From the NCBI GenBank assembly GCA_963970005.1, contig CAXAMN010003592.1:89097-153096 (forward strand): a DNA stretch of 64,000 bases, written 5' to 3'. The DNA is from Durusdinium trenchii. Taxonomy: Eukaryota; Sar; Dinophyceae; Suessiales; Symbiodiniaceae. The position numbers and the translations under genes were made by a program. The notes below the pieces were generated by a model, which was given only the letters and a program-made list of their open reading frames with translations, was not told the DNA's origin and made no database searches. This document shows positions 32,801 through 39,700 of the stretch, one piece after another (the first letter of the stretch is position 1; each line of letters opens with the position of its first letter).

Positions 32801-34415
32801 GAACCAGGATTCACACCAGCCATGCTCTGTGGAGGAGGGGCGAATGGCTTGCTTGCAGCAAGTGTGGCAAGGTCACGAAGGACGTGGGTGGCAAGGTTCA
32901 GGCATGGACACAAGCCCCTTGCAACACGGCATCTGGGCAACAGAAGCTGCGATTTGGTCCCAGTTCCAGCAGCTAGGGCTGCTTTGGTTTGAGGGTCAAA
33001 GGCGAACGATCCTTTCCCGGGGCCACTTTTGGCTTGTGCCGTGGCCGTGACGTAAGCAGGCATAATAGAACCGAGAAAAAATAAAGAGACGGGGATCGAG
33101 GCGAGTGATGGACAAACACGTTCGATCTCACTCAGTGGCTTCCGTCTGCTGGATCTGCTTCTTCATAATCATTGGAGCTTCGTTCTCCCATGTTTTTTGC
33201 CTGAGATGAATCTGAATCGACATCGAGCTTTTTTGACCCACCCTCCACTGCAGATGTTAAAGCTGCCTTGGGTTGCGGCTTGCGAGCAGAGGGTGCACGA
33301 ATGACTGTGTTTTTCCAAAAATTGACCTCAGGATTTGGGTGACAATCGCAAGTTCTGGATGGTTTCGCAATTGATTTTTTTTGAGGGAATCATGCAATTC
33401 TGGGATTTGGGGTGTACAGATGTTGCAACTGGCTGATGATGGGCACCCGTTTCTATACTCAGGCAAGTGGCTCAGCACAGTGAGTCACCAGATGACCAGA
33501 GCCTCTTGGACCAAAAGATGCCAAAAGGACTTCTGTCTTTTCGTTCCAAAGGTCCGGTGTGAGGGAACCATTTGAAAACTGAAGATGATCACCTGTTGAT
33601 GTGGAGTGGGCGAGGCTCACGTTCAGACTGGACCAGGCGACCCATCGCAGCAAGAAGCCGCGCCCAAGCCGCACACCCTGGCGCTACTACCGCAGCGGCC
33701 GTCGGCATTGGCGGGCGCGCTGGCCATGTGCGCGCTCCGGTTGCAGAGATGGGTGTGGACCATTGACAAAGGAATCTTTGCCATGGTCTGAACTACTTGG
33801 ACCACAGCGCGAGTTTGGTCTCCACACATGCTTGTGTCGAAAGACCAGTTCGTGAACATCTTGGTAAAGTTTGGGCTGTTGTAGGCCCCAGGCTTGCTGG
33901 CGAAACCATGAGGTGGCAAACTGGGCCACCCCAGCTCTACCTGCAAGTGCCCCAAGGCATCCAAGAACCGCGTGCCCACACATCATAGCTTCCCAAAAGC
34001 TTGGGGAAACTCCAATTCAAATACCCCCCGCTCAAGGCCACCGGCCACCGGCCCGGTCACCGACAAAAGGGCACTGACAAAAAACGTATATACTCCCCTC
34101 ACATCCTTCTGTCCTACACATCATCCTTTGACCAAAACAAGGCCACGCCCGCCCTGCCACGCGGCCAAGGAGGGTGATACTCAGGCGGCCGCTATGGCAG
34201 GTGCACGTGAAGCGCATCTGGAGCAGCTGCGGAAGCAGGTGCCATGTTGTCGGTGCGACAGCCACGCCGTGGGTGTTGGGGGCCCATTCTCTTGGGGACC
34301 AGAAAAAGGTGTACAACACAAGGAAACGATGTTGGAAGACCATAGCCATATCCTCATGTGTCTATGGGGAAGTTTGACCACGCACTCATGTATATCCATC
34401 CATCCATCCATCCAT

Positions 34416-34462
<47 letters not shown>

Positions 34463-35775
34463 TCCATCCATCCATCCATCCATCCACCGACCTATACATC
34501 CATAACTTGCAGGGGTTCCCAGGGCCACCTCCCATAAGGAGAGCAAGATTCAGCACAGCACCCGAAACCCAACAAGTTTCGTTCTATTTCTGGGTTATTT
34601 CTTCCTTCTGAACTCAGTGGTCTGGGGATTGGATCTGGTTTTGCGCAGGGGCAGATCCTCTCTCGCTCGCTGGCGATCCTGGAAGAAGATGAAGAGGAGA
34701 TGCCGGAGGAGAAGGCGCAGGGTGTGTGCAGGTCGTGGGGGTGGACACAAGTAGTTTCAGGTGGTTGTTCACAGAGAAAATGTCATCTATGAGATTGTTT
34801 GATTTGTGTGTCAATATTGTCAGCTCGGTTTATGTACCGTCCCCCAACATGAGCAGAACCTTTGGATTGTGAATGATCACACTGCTGCTGCAGGGCAGTG
34901 CCTCAGGGTATCTTTATGTTTCTTACATGACTTTCACAGCACAATGCGAGGAGGTAGAGAGAAAAGCATAGATACACACACAACCACACACACATCACAC
35001 ATGACCCATACACCAGAACAATTCGTGTGTGTACCGCATAGGGAACAGCATGTCGTTGAAGGTCTTGTGATGTGCTTTCGTGTATGATTTACATGGGGAG
35101 ACCCCTCAAAGGCGTTTGGGAAGAGCGGGCACTTCAAGGTCACATGCCGTGGCCCGATGATGAATGTGCCGATCTGAAGGGCTAGCCGTGCTGTTGGGCT
35201 CGCAGAGAGAGAAAGCATTGGCAGCATTGGTGCCACATCCCGACAGGTCCGTCCCGACATGTCCCATGCCGCAGAGGTGAACACTGAAGCATTGCATGCG
35301 CTGATGAAGATGCTTTGCTTCAATGGATTGCGGATGGAGTTGATTCAAACAAGGCTGAGCAAGGCCAAGGGACCCACGGGGTTACATGTAAGATACTGTA
35401 AGTCTACGTTATCCTTCCGTATTGTACATGGTCCAGGAACATGGAGTGGAATCTTGCTCTTTGTACTTAAGACTCGCATCTTTATAATTGCTTCAACTTG
35501 CTTCAGTGGGACACTTACCCCCTGCGCGGTCTTTGGAGGCGTGCCAGTTACTTTCAACACAGGACGCAGGAAGTTCTGTTTTCAGGACAACTCTTATGCA
35601 GTATGTGCCCCTCTCTGAACAGTTGCTTGGCCGTCTCCAGCAGCCGAATGCACTGAGGAGGGAGAACCTTTTTGGGGACACGGACGCGCAGTTCAACAAC
35701 GCCGTGCAGAACTTGCCCTCGGTGAAAGCTGCTCGGGAGAGAGCCATGCAGCCGGGATTGCAGAGCCCGGCCTGA
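21605..35775 (+). CDS. Locus B: multi-exon gene interrupted by a LINE in an intron (model)
   Basis: Host exon candidates on the + strand flank the LINE: 22578-22653, 23143-23200, 24353-24409, 25152-25243, 25364-25501, then 33254-33292, 33637-33752, 34170-34238, 34649-34721, 35275-35387 and the terminal exon 35586-35775 with TGA at 35773-35775. Peptides are helical and charged, with an acidic stretch ([11 protein letters not shown]), but no domain is recognised. Assignment of exons upstream of the LINE to the same gene is inference from strand, spacing and absence of another convincing stop between 21722 and 35773. The element sits between exons, so it could be removed with its intron. Confidence 0.4.
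21954..22037. repeat. TA/CA-rich microsatellite
   Basis: Interrupted (TA)n and (CA)n runs, intergenic or intronic. Confidence 0.85.
22578..22653 (+). CDS. Locus B exon, acidic helix
   Basis: TTTTCTTTTGCAAAAG precedes a frame [20 protein letters not shown] then QELKK, with donor GTGAGA. A later acceptor (TTTGAGCAG, 22595) is possible. The frame is open upstream to 22425 but composition there is less coding-like. Confidence 0.5.
23143..23200 (+). CDS. Locus B exon, charged helix
   Basis: GGGCAGCCAAG precedes [19 protein letters not shown] and a GTGTTC donor. The same frame meets TAG at 23218 and continues helical ([13 protein letters not shown]) beyond it; splicing at 23201 avoids the stop. 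Confidence 0.43.
23771..23886. repeat. Compound microsatellite (CA)n-(GGCA)n-(GACA)n
   Basis: A CA run is followed by about eight GGCA units and about thirteen GACA units. Confidence 0.95.
24353..24409 (+). CDS. Locus B exon, short helix
   Basis: CTTCGCCCCTTCAG precedes exactly 19 codons ([19 protein letters not shown]) and donor GTCAGG. Confidence 0.5.
25152..25243 (+). CDS. Locus B exon, acidic
   Basis: CTGTGCAAG precedes a frame [20 protein letters not shown] then [14 protein letters not shown]. The 3' boundary is uncertain: GTATCA follows at 25244, but the frame stays open to 25322. Confidence 0.43.
25364..25501 (+). CDS. Locus B exon, basic helix
   Basis: GCCACTCCAG precedes a frame [20 protein letters not shown], then [16 protein letters not shown], with donor GTGAAA at 25502. 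Last host exon before the LINE. A GTTCGC at about 25465 could end it earlier. Confidence 0.42.
25756..25769 (+). repeat. LINE target-site duplication, 5' copy
   Basis: AGAGACGGGGATCG lies immediately before the element and is repeated exactly at 33085-33098. The 5' copy merges with a (GA)n run (25743-25760), so its true left edge may be a few bases shorter. Confidence 0.85.
25770..25800 (+). other. Dinoflagellate spliced-leader (DinoSL) relic, tandem
   Basis: The first 19 bases are CCGTAGCCATT then GGCTCGAG. This matches the 22-nt dinoflagellate spliced leader apart from loss of two T residues and one A-to-G change. A second, shorter match (TCTCGGCTCAAG, 25789-25800) to the leader's 3' end follows directly. 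Tandem leader relics are the known mark of mRNAs that were trans-spliced, retroposed and trans-spliced again. The G at 25769 could be the leader's variable first base or part of the target duplication. Confidence 0.85.
25801..25961 (+). other. LINE 5' leader region
   Basis: About 160 bases between the spliced-leader relic and the ORF1 ATG. It holds repeated (A/T)TGCC(G/T) and CTTTGAC-like words but no upstream ATG-initiated frame of note. Confidence 0.5.
25962..26834 (+). CDS. LINE ORF1 protein (zinc ribbon plus coiled coil)
   Basis: Intact frame of 290 codons with ATGATG at its start. Residues 23-46 form C-x2-C-x16-C-x2-C (CGGC ... CHKC), a zinc-ribbon-like nucleic-acid-binding motif. A Pro/Arg-rich stretch with KPRGRGRQQ follows. 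Residues about 165-230 are a heptad coiled coil ([20 protein letters not shown] and beyond), expected to oligomerise the protein. The C-terminus is basic ([10 protein letters not shown]). Position, size and the zinc-plus-coiled-coil design fit LINE ORF1 proteins that coat the RNA and act as chaperones, although the sequence differs from vertebrate L1 ORF1p. The stop is TAG at 26832-26834; the next ORF is in another frame, 103 bases downstream or overlapping. Confidence 0.8.
   Translation: MMTWDGYPQDFVKVRSRRQYIACGGCSSSWIWADRVNAQRWGCHKCGTPWPEKQDPWNVNTSPTKRMRKPRGRGRQQIEPPPGLGNKPKQGSHPIETTLMKAWGTMPVEVQDALKGVGIDLTPEPEMPPLEEVLKAHLDSLPKEVKDAVVGLIKPAPTANVDVTGQLKATVGELRQLATKKQSLQRKVDQAKEQYKVLLDEFKTVQEAIDKEHKQLGDQSAAYAKQLKEEAVPIAPAHEHVLDSDATEHVLKALGQAGILFNSEQQKELERNLAETLAKRRKTEEAQLCG
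26938..27843 (+). pseudogene. ORF2 N-terminal region, unassigned
   Basis: Open in frame 1 for about 300 codons. Acidic and His/Asp/Gln-rich ([20 protein letters not shown]) and then helical ([20 protein letters not shown]). No domain recognised. It directly precedes the USP-like Cys box and may be an N-terminal extension of that domain or a separate LINE-specific region. Confidence 0.5.
27845..28450 (+). pseudogene. USP-like (peptidase C19) deubiquitinase domain inside the LINE
   Basis: Three spaced motifs of ubiquitin-specific proteases occur in family order. A Cys box reads [10 protein letters not shown] (27845-27874, frame 2), with catalytic Cys then aromatic, Ala, Asn, Ser. A QDA box reads [11 protein letters not shown] (28002-28034, frame 0). 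A His box reads [19 protein letters not shown] (28335-28391, frame 0), matching the C19 signature Y-x-L-x-[SAG]-x3-H-x-G-x4/5-G-H-Y except F for the first Y. The third catalytic position follows as LWTVDDGQ (about 28419-28442). At about 190 codons between Cys and His boxes it is compact for a USP. This copy is broken by two shifts (near 27845 and 27985) and TAA 28242. An active relative would presumably remove ubiquitin from the element's own or host proteins; that is inference. Confidence 0.75.
28560..29260 (+). pseudogene. APE-like endonuclease (EEP fold) domain
   Basis: Motifs in order: YSNITQWN (about 28608), the catalytic-Glu motif VVLVETHL (Glu codon at 28686), then after a frame change near 28800-28856 the strand [29 protein letters not shown] (GDF near 29012; the usual Asn after GDF is Gln here), [10 protein letters not shown] (about 29110) and WKPHAGLVL (about 29190), where canonical SDH is replaced by PHA(G). 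This is the layout of exonuclease-endonuclease-phosphatase enzymes that nick the target for LINE integration. The shift between the Glu and Asp motifs inactivates the copy. Confidence 0.75.
29950..30893 (+). pseudogene. Reverse transcriptase domain
   Basis: Finger motif [17 protein letters not shown] (about 30055), then [14 protein letters not shown] (about 30228) after a frame change at the A-run and GGACATTTGAG around 30200-30222. Motif A is [13 protein letters not shown] (about 30428), motif [16 protein letters not shown] (about 30600), motif [12 protein letters not shown] (about 30697) and motif [12 protein letters not shown] (about 30814). The catalytic aspartates are kept, but YADD is WVDD and the usual Gln of motif B (GxxQG) is Ala. 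These are non-LTR RT features, with palm divergence that may be clade-specific. The frame closes at TAG 30894-30896. Confidence 0.8.
30890..32976 (+). pseudogene. ORF2 C-terminal part: thumb-like region, zinc knuckle, possible RNase H-like segment, CxxC zinc motifs
   Basis: Frame 2 carries [20 protein letters not shown] and then frame 1 takes over near 31010; a piece between them looks shortened. The following 650-codon frame to TAG 32974 holds a knuckle [17 protein letters not shown] (about 31581) of the C-x2-C-x7-H-x4-C type common after LINE RTs. A region resembling RNase H ([20 protein letters not shown] and [14 protein letters not shown], about 31865-32010) lacks a clear complete D-E-D-D set. 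The end has CSACGMNI (about 32500), [12 protein letters not shown] (about 32695) and CSKCGKVT (about 32854) zinc-binding pairs. Confidence 0.65.
32977..33084 (+). other. LINE 3' untranslated region and A-rich tail
   Basis: From the ORF2 stop to the target duplication. The end CCGAGAAAAAATAAA is A-rich but not a pure poly(A). The segment GCAGGCATAATAGAACCGAG before it could be the part recognised by the element's RT (inference). Confidence 0.6.
33085..33098 (+). repeat. LINE target-site duplication, 3' copy
   Basis: AGAGACGGGGATCG, identical to 25756-25769. Host intron sequence resumes with AGGCGAGTGATGG. Confidence 0.85.
33254..33292 (+). CDS. Locus B small exon
   Basis: CCCTCCACTGCAG precedes exactly 13 codons ([13 protein letters not shown]) and donor GTGCAC. 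The very short length limits confidence. Confidence 0.38.
33637..33752 (+). CDS. Locus B exon, Pro/Gln then hydrophobic
   Basis: GACTGGACCAG precedes a frame [20 protein letters not shown] then [18 protein letters not shown], ending before GTGTGG. Another frame is basic; this one has the better third-position bias. The Ala/Leu stretch could be a helix. Confidence 0.42.
34170..34238 (+). CDS. Locus B exon, helix
   Basis: GCGGCCAAG precedes exactly 23 codons ([20 protein letters not shown] then RKQ) and donor GTGCCA. Confidence 0.5.
34396..34487. repeat. Compound tetranucleotide repeat (CCAT)n-(CCAG)n-(CCAT)n
   Basis: Symmetric array: about five CCAT units, eleven CCAG units, then about seven CCAT units, inside a host intron. 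Confidence 0.95.
34649..34721 (+). CDS. Locus B exon, acidic helix
   Basis: GGTTTTGCGCAG precedes [20 protein letters not shown] then EKAQ, one extra base and donor GTGTGT. Strongly acidic. Confidence 0.53.
35275..35387 (+). CDS. Locus B exon
   Basis: ATGCCGCAG precedes a frame [20 protein letters not shown] then [18 protein letters not shown] and a consensus-like GTAAGA donor. Hydrophobic spacing suggests a folded helical domain; not recognised. Confidence 0.58.
35586..35775 (+). CDS. Locus B terminal exon
   Basis: TTCTGTTTTCAG precedes a frame [40 protein letters not shown] and [17 protein letters not shown], ended by TGA 35773-35775. Clear third-position bias and a single open frame. This is the best-supported stop of a host gene here. 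Confidence 0.6.
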
Positions 35776-36665
35776 TCAGAAGAGTCGTTGGGCTTTCTGG
35801 ACTAATTGAAATTCACGGAATCCTCCAGGGAGATGCAAGCAAGCTTGGGTAGAAGTATGCAATCCGGCCCAGTGGCGCACGTCCGGGTGTGACAAGTGAA
35901 GATGTTCAACATTTCGGGGTCCTTTGGACCATTCGATCTTGAGGCACCCATGCAGAGAAGAACATTGGAACTACTTCACAGCGGAACCATACTAGTAACA
36001 AGAAGCTACTAGCTACTAGTAGCTCCTGGCATTGCTACTATAGGGGCGAGAAGCTACTAGTATCTTTGAAATGATTCCTGCAGCTGTGCCGGCTGTGCCC
36101 GCAATTTGCCAGGCAAGCGCTGGACTTGCCCACCTCTCTCTACCCGACCGCTGTGCGAATGACTGAACTGCAGCACTGGACGGACCGAGTGAGCCACCAA
36201 GCCAATATCCTTTGCTTGAAACGCCTGAGATGCTTGAGACGCAATGAGCGACGCGTTCTGCGACGTGTTTGGCGACGCGCTAGTTCGCGAGAGTGACAAA
36301 TCGCAAAGAGCTTGTGACAAAGACGCTCTATGTATACTTTCCTACAGTGAGCACTACAGTGAGCTGAGTCTCTCGAGGAGGGGGGGCCCGTTCCAAGATG
36401 CAGACTTTTCTCTTGATGGATTGAAATCACAGTTTCTTGGACGCCAAGGACGCCCACTGTCCAAATGGTTCTCCAGCCGTGGTCTCCACGAATTACGAGC
36501 CGCTTAGGGGTTTGGGCCCCCGACTGATCTCGAGCAGTCCTCTTTGACGAGCCAGATCTGTAAGGCCAACAGATCTGTAAGGCTCCACACTTTGTTGGGA
36601 ACGTTTTTCTGGGCCGATCCGTCCTCCCCTGTCCCCTCGTGGTCCATCACCAGGATTGCTCGCAG
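35776..36665. other. Probable intergenic region between loci B and C
   Basis: Holds the ACTAGTAACAAG-type short repeat (35991-36010), CTACTAG clusters to 36065, and an 87-codon open frame (36244-36507, MSDAFCDVFGDALVRES) whose codon bias is unimpressive. A promoter cannot be pointed to; dinoflagellates generally lack TATA promoters. Confidence 0.4.
35991..36065. repeat. ACTAGTAACAAG dispersed repeat, copy 1
   Basis: ACTAGTAACAAGAAGCTACT followed by several CTACTAGTAG words. The core recurs at 53268, 53311 and, inverted, at 62469. Confidence 0.6.
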
Positions 36666-36719
36666 GTCCTCATCCAGCCGTTTGTCGTGCCGAGACTGCA
36701 CAGTGCCGAGACGGGCGGG
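36666..36719 (+). CDS. Locus C exon candidate
   Basis: GATTGCTCGCAG precedes exactly 18 codons (VLIQPFVVPRLHSAETGG) and donor GTCAGC. The minus strand is also open with good codon bias over 36504-36746 (RLDEDLRAILVMDH), so the strand is not certain. Confidence 0.38.
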
Positions 36720-39700
36720 GTCAGCTCCCAAACACATGACATTCAAGAGTAAAGATCACAAATTCTTTTGCAGCCCTTAGATGTTTTACGATGTTTTGAG
36801 ATTTTTGAGTCGAGTCATGCTTGACCTTTCCGGAGGTTTGGGCTATCTTGTTGCCCTTTGGTGTCCACATGCAATAGGCAAAAGGGAACAGGGCTAGATC
36901 CCAGCCCCCTGTTCCATAGCAGGTTTTGGTGTTCAATGTTTTGAAACAAAAACAGGTGACGTAGGGCTCTCTGGTGTTGCCACCAGAGCATCCGGTGATT
37001 CCAACACTTACTTCCTTTTGTCTCCTCAGCGGGCTTGGATATCAGCATGTGTTGGCAGGCGATGTCTGAACCGCGCATCGGTAAGAAGTTGATGCCAGCA
37101 CAGAACCATCTTCAGAAGTGCGAGAGTTTCTCGACCCACACCAGTGCGATCACGACAGCGGACGGTCTGTGGAACCTGCGTGAGCAGGCAGGGGTACTCA
37201 CAACACCCCGCACGCACCGGTCAGCCGCCAGTTTTCTCTTTTTCTTGTCTGCATCGGTCAGGCCAGGCGGCCGAGGCGCTGGTGACCACCGGGATCATGT
37301 CTGGCCACGGCAGCGGTTTGTTCTTTGGGCTTGAGGTGGGGGTCTAGTCTTTCGGTGTTTTCGGAAAACCGATCCTTTGTCGGGCATCTAGGGGTGCGAC
37401 GAGGGAGCCGAAGTGGAGGACTTTTGTGGGGAGTGCCGGAAGAGGCTCCTTCATCCGTGGTTCCATGCGTTGCTGAGAACATTTCTGGACATATTCCGGC
37501 ATGCTAGTTGCTCCATCAACCAGAGGCGTGATCCAAGCGACTTGGACGTTGCATGGTGTCACGCGGCCGCACGGTCGAGTCCTGCGTGTGAGGCGGTGCC
37601 GCAAGACTTTCCGGAGGTTTTGGAGGCCCAAACGACGTTTGGGTGGTGCTTGGAGTGGTTGAACGACGACGGGGGGGGCAGTGTCGCAGTTCGGGTAGCT
37701 TGGAATGTGTTTTTTTCAGGGAACGTTTGGGTTGTTCGAAGGGGTAGTAGGAGACCTGTCCGACAGGGCATCGACTGGCTTCCATAGCAGCCCCTCCAAG
37801 ACCAACGAGACCAACTATTATATAGTTGAGAGTTCCACTTCTGAATGTTCATAAATGATCCAATCCAATTTGCTTAATTGTAATATTTCTGATCGCCCCC
37901 CATCAATAGACACTGCTACTGTATATTACAAAAACATAAATAAATATATATATATATATACATTTACCATGTTCCGTGCTGCTGTTGCGGGCAACGCTGG
38001 TTCTGCCACGGTGTCCTCCACCCCAAACTTTCTGTTTAGAGATGCCAAGAGATGCCATTTCTCAGGTCGAGAGTCCCCAGATCCCAAACATTCCCCAACC
38101 CAGGAGTAACGTGCAAGGCTTTGCTTTCGACCGCCTTTGTGCATGTGTTTGGCATTGTTTGGCCACGCGCCTTCGTCGCCCGACCTACTGTACCACTCGT
38201 GCCACGCGTCCGCGTGCCACGGGCCGAAGCCCGGCCGCCCGGCTGCAGGAGCTGAATCGCGCATGGAAGGGAGGCCACTTCGGGCATTGGTTTGGCGGCC
38301 CACGGGCGGGGAGATATTTGACCTGCACCTTGGAGGAGCGATTGACCGGCAGAACGGTGGCGGATGGGATGGGGTTTACCGATCTAAACGACTTTGATTT
38401 ATAAGGCCTACTAACCTCCTTTTCATCGCATGATTCTTTTCCCGGAAGCTTTGGTCTCATAATGTATTGTGAGCGGATTTGGTCAACTCCCAAAACGTGG
38501 CCAAAAAAAGATTTACAATTCTCACTATGACGAAAGCACTCTGCGGCACTTGTTCACTTCCAGATCAAACATTCGATGTTTTCTTTTGTGAAGGACTTTT
38601 GGTCTTGGAAGTTCTTCCACCTCTTCGCGATCGTGTTGCGGATGCAGGCGCCGTCTCCCAACGGTCTCCGTTCGGAGACACTGGTGCTGCGGGGCCGGTG
38701 AGCGTTCATGCCAGAACCAGTGCAAACCATTCACTTGTCACTTGTAATAGTTATATAGACCTAGAGGGTCATACGGGTCATAGACATAGACTTTGATGAC
38801 CAGTGATAGACCTGACATGACTGGCTTTCTGGAAGGGTTGAGGTTGGTTGGAGGGTCATCTCTGATTTGAAGCCCGCTTTGATGAGCTGGTGACTCGGTG
38901 GCTTGAGACTTGTCCATAGGTTGGCTTTCACATGTCTAGAGTCTAGATACACTCCCTAACTACATGGAAATGGAAAATGGACAGGTGGTTGTCCATTTCC
39001 ATGATGATTTCCAACGAGTGGGGCGCGATCGCACTGCTGCAGGGTCTGCTTTTTGACGTATACGTGGCCCGTAAGCCTGGTACACGAGGGTTCCTGTGCA
39101 GGGCCAGTGGTTCCCATCGATTTGAGTAGGCAACTTGGATTTGTAGCTCCACGCCCGTGTAGACACAAGTGACCTTCTTCAGCACCCGCACACATACACA
39201 CCCGAGCACATACCATTTACACTGTATCTTGAGATGGGTCTAAGACATTTGACATGAATGCTAGCATCGTGAGACTTGACTGTGCCGCACCTGCTGCACG
39301 AAACGACCCTTACAGATTCGACCTGCATGTGACCCAAGCGTGAATGAAGACCCTAAATTACAACATGTTAATACTTACCTCAACTGACAGTGGAATCCAC
39401 CACTTTGAAGCTTCGCACTTGGAAGTTGGCAGGATGATCTACAGCTGATCTTGGAACAAATGGGCTCTGAAGGTCAACGCTTAAGCGGCTTGGAAAAATT
39501 CCTCGGTGACGACGGCCTGAGCCCCGATTTGACGACCGGGGTACGACCGGGGTACTCTGCCTGCAGAATGGTCCGGAACTCCAAGGGGCGGCGGCCTTGC
39601 CGTTCCGTTCCGCATCACCAAGTGGGCGGCCATGCATTGTTGTCCATGTTGAAACACATGGGGTTCTGATGGTTCTGCTTCATCGCATGAGTGAACCTTT

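Larger units (their letters stand above)
26938..32976 (+). pseudogene. LINE ORF2 polyprotein, multiply frameshifted
   Basis: The reading frame must change repeatedly to keep conserved motifs. Taking coordinate mod 3: frame 1 from 26938 to about 27843; frame 2 (27845 to about 27990); frame 0 (27990 to about 28800, with TAA at 28242-28244); frame 2 (28856 to about 30210); frame 0 (about 30210-30890); frame 2 (about 30890-31010); and frame 1 (about 31015-32973, stop TAG 32974-32976). Domains in order: unassigned region, USP-like domain, EEP endonuclease, RT, zinc knuckle, RNase H-like region, CxxC zinc motifs. ATG 26938 is a plausible start; the frame is open upstream to 26722 and overlaps ORF1, so frameshift or restart translation cannot be excluded. 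An intact relative would have about 2000 codons. Confidence 0.8.
25770..33084 (+). mobile_element. Full-length but inactivated non-LTR retrotransposon (LINE) with spliced-leader relic and USP-like domain
   Basis: The element is 7315 bp, bounded by a 14-bp direct repeat and ending in an A-rich tail (AACCGAGAAAAAATAAA). It begins with a degraded dinoflagellate spliced leader, so it is 5'-complete. Order: spliced-leader relics, short leader, ORF1 (zinc ribbon, coiled coil), ORF2 with an unassigned N-terminal region, USP-like deubiquitinase, APE-type endonuclease, reverse transcriptase, zinc knuckle, possible RNase H-like segment and C-terminal CxxC motifs. The mRNA would prime reverse transcription at an endonuclease nick. 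ORF1 is open, but ORF2 carries several frameshifts and stops, so the copy cannot move by itself. It lies in the same orientation as the host gene, in an apparent intron. Clade assignment needs an RT tree. Confidence 0.9.
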
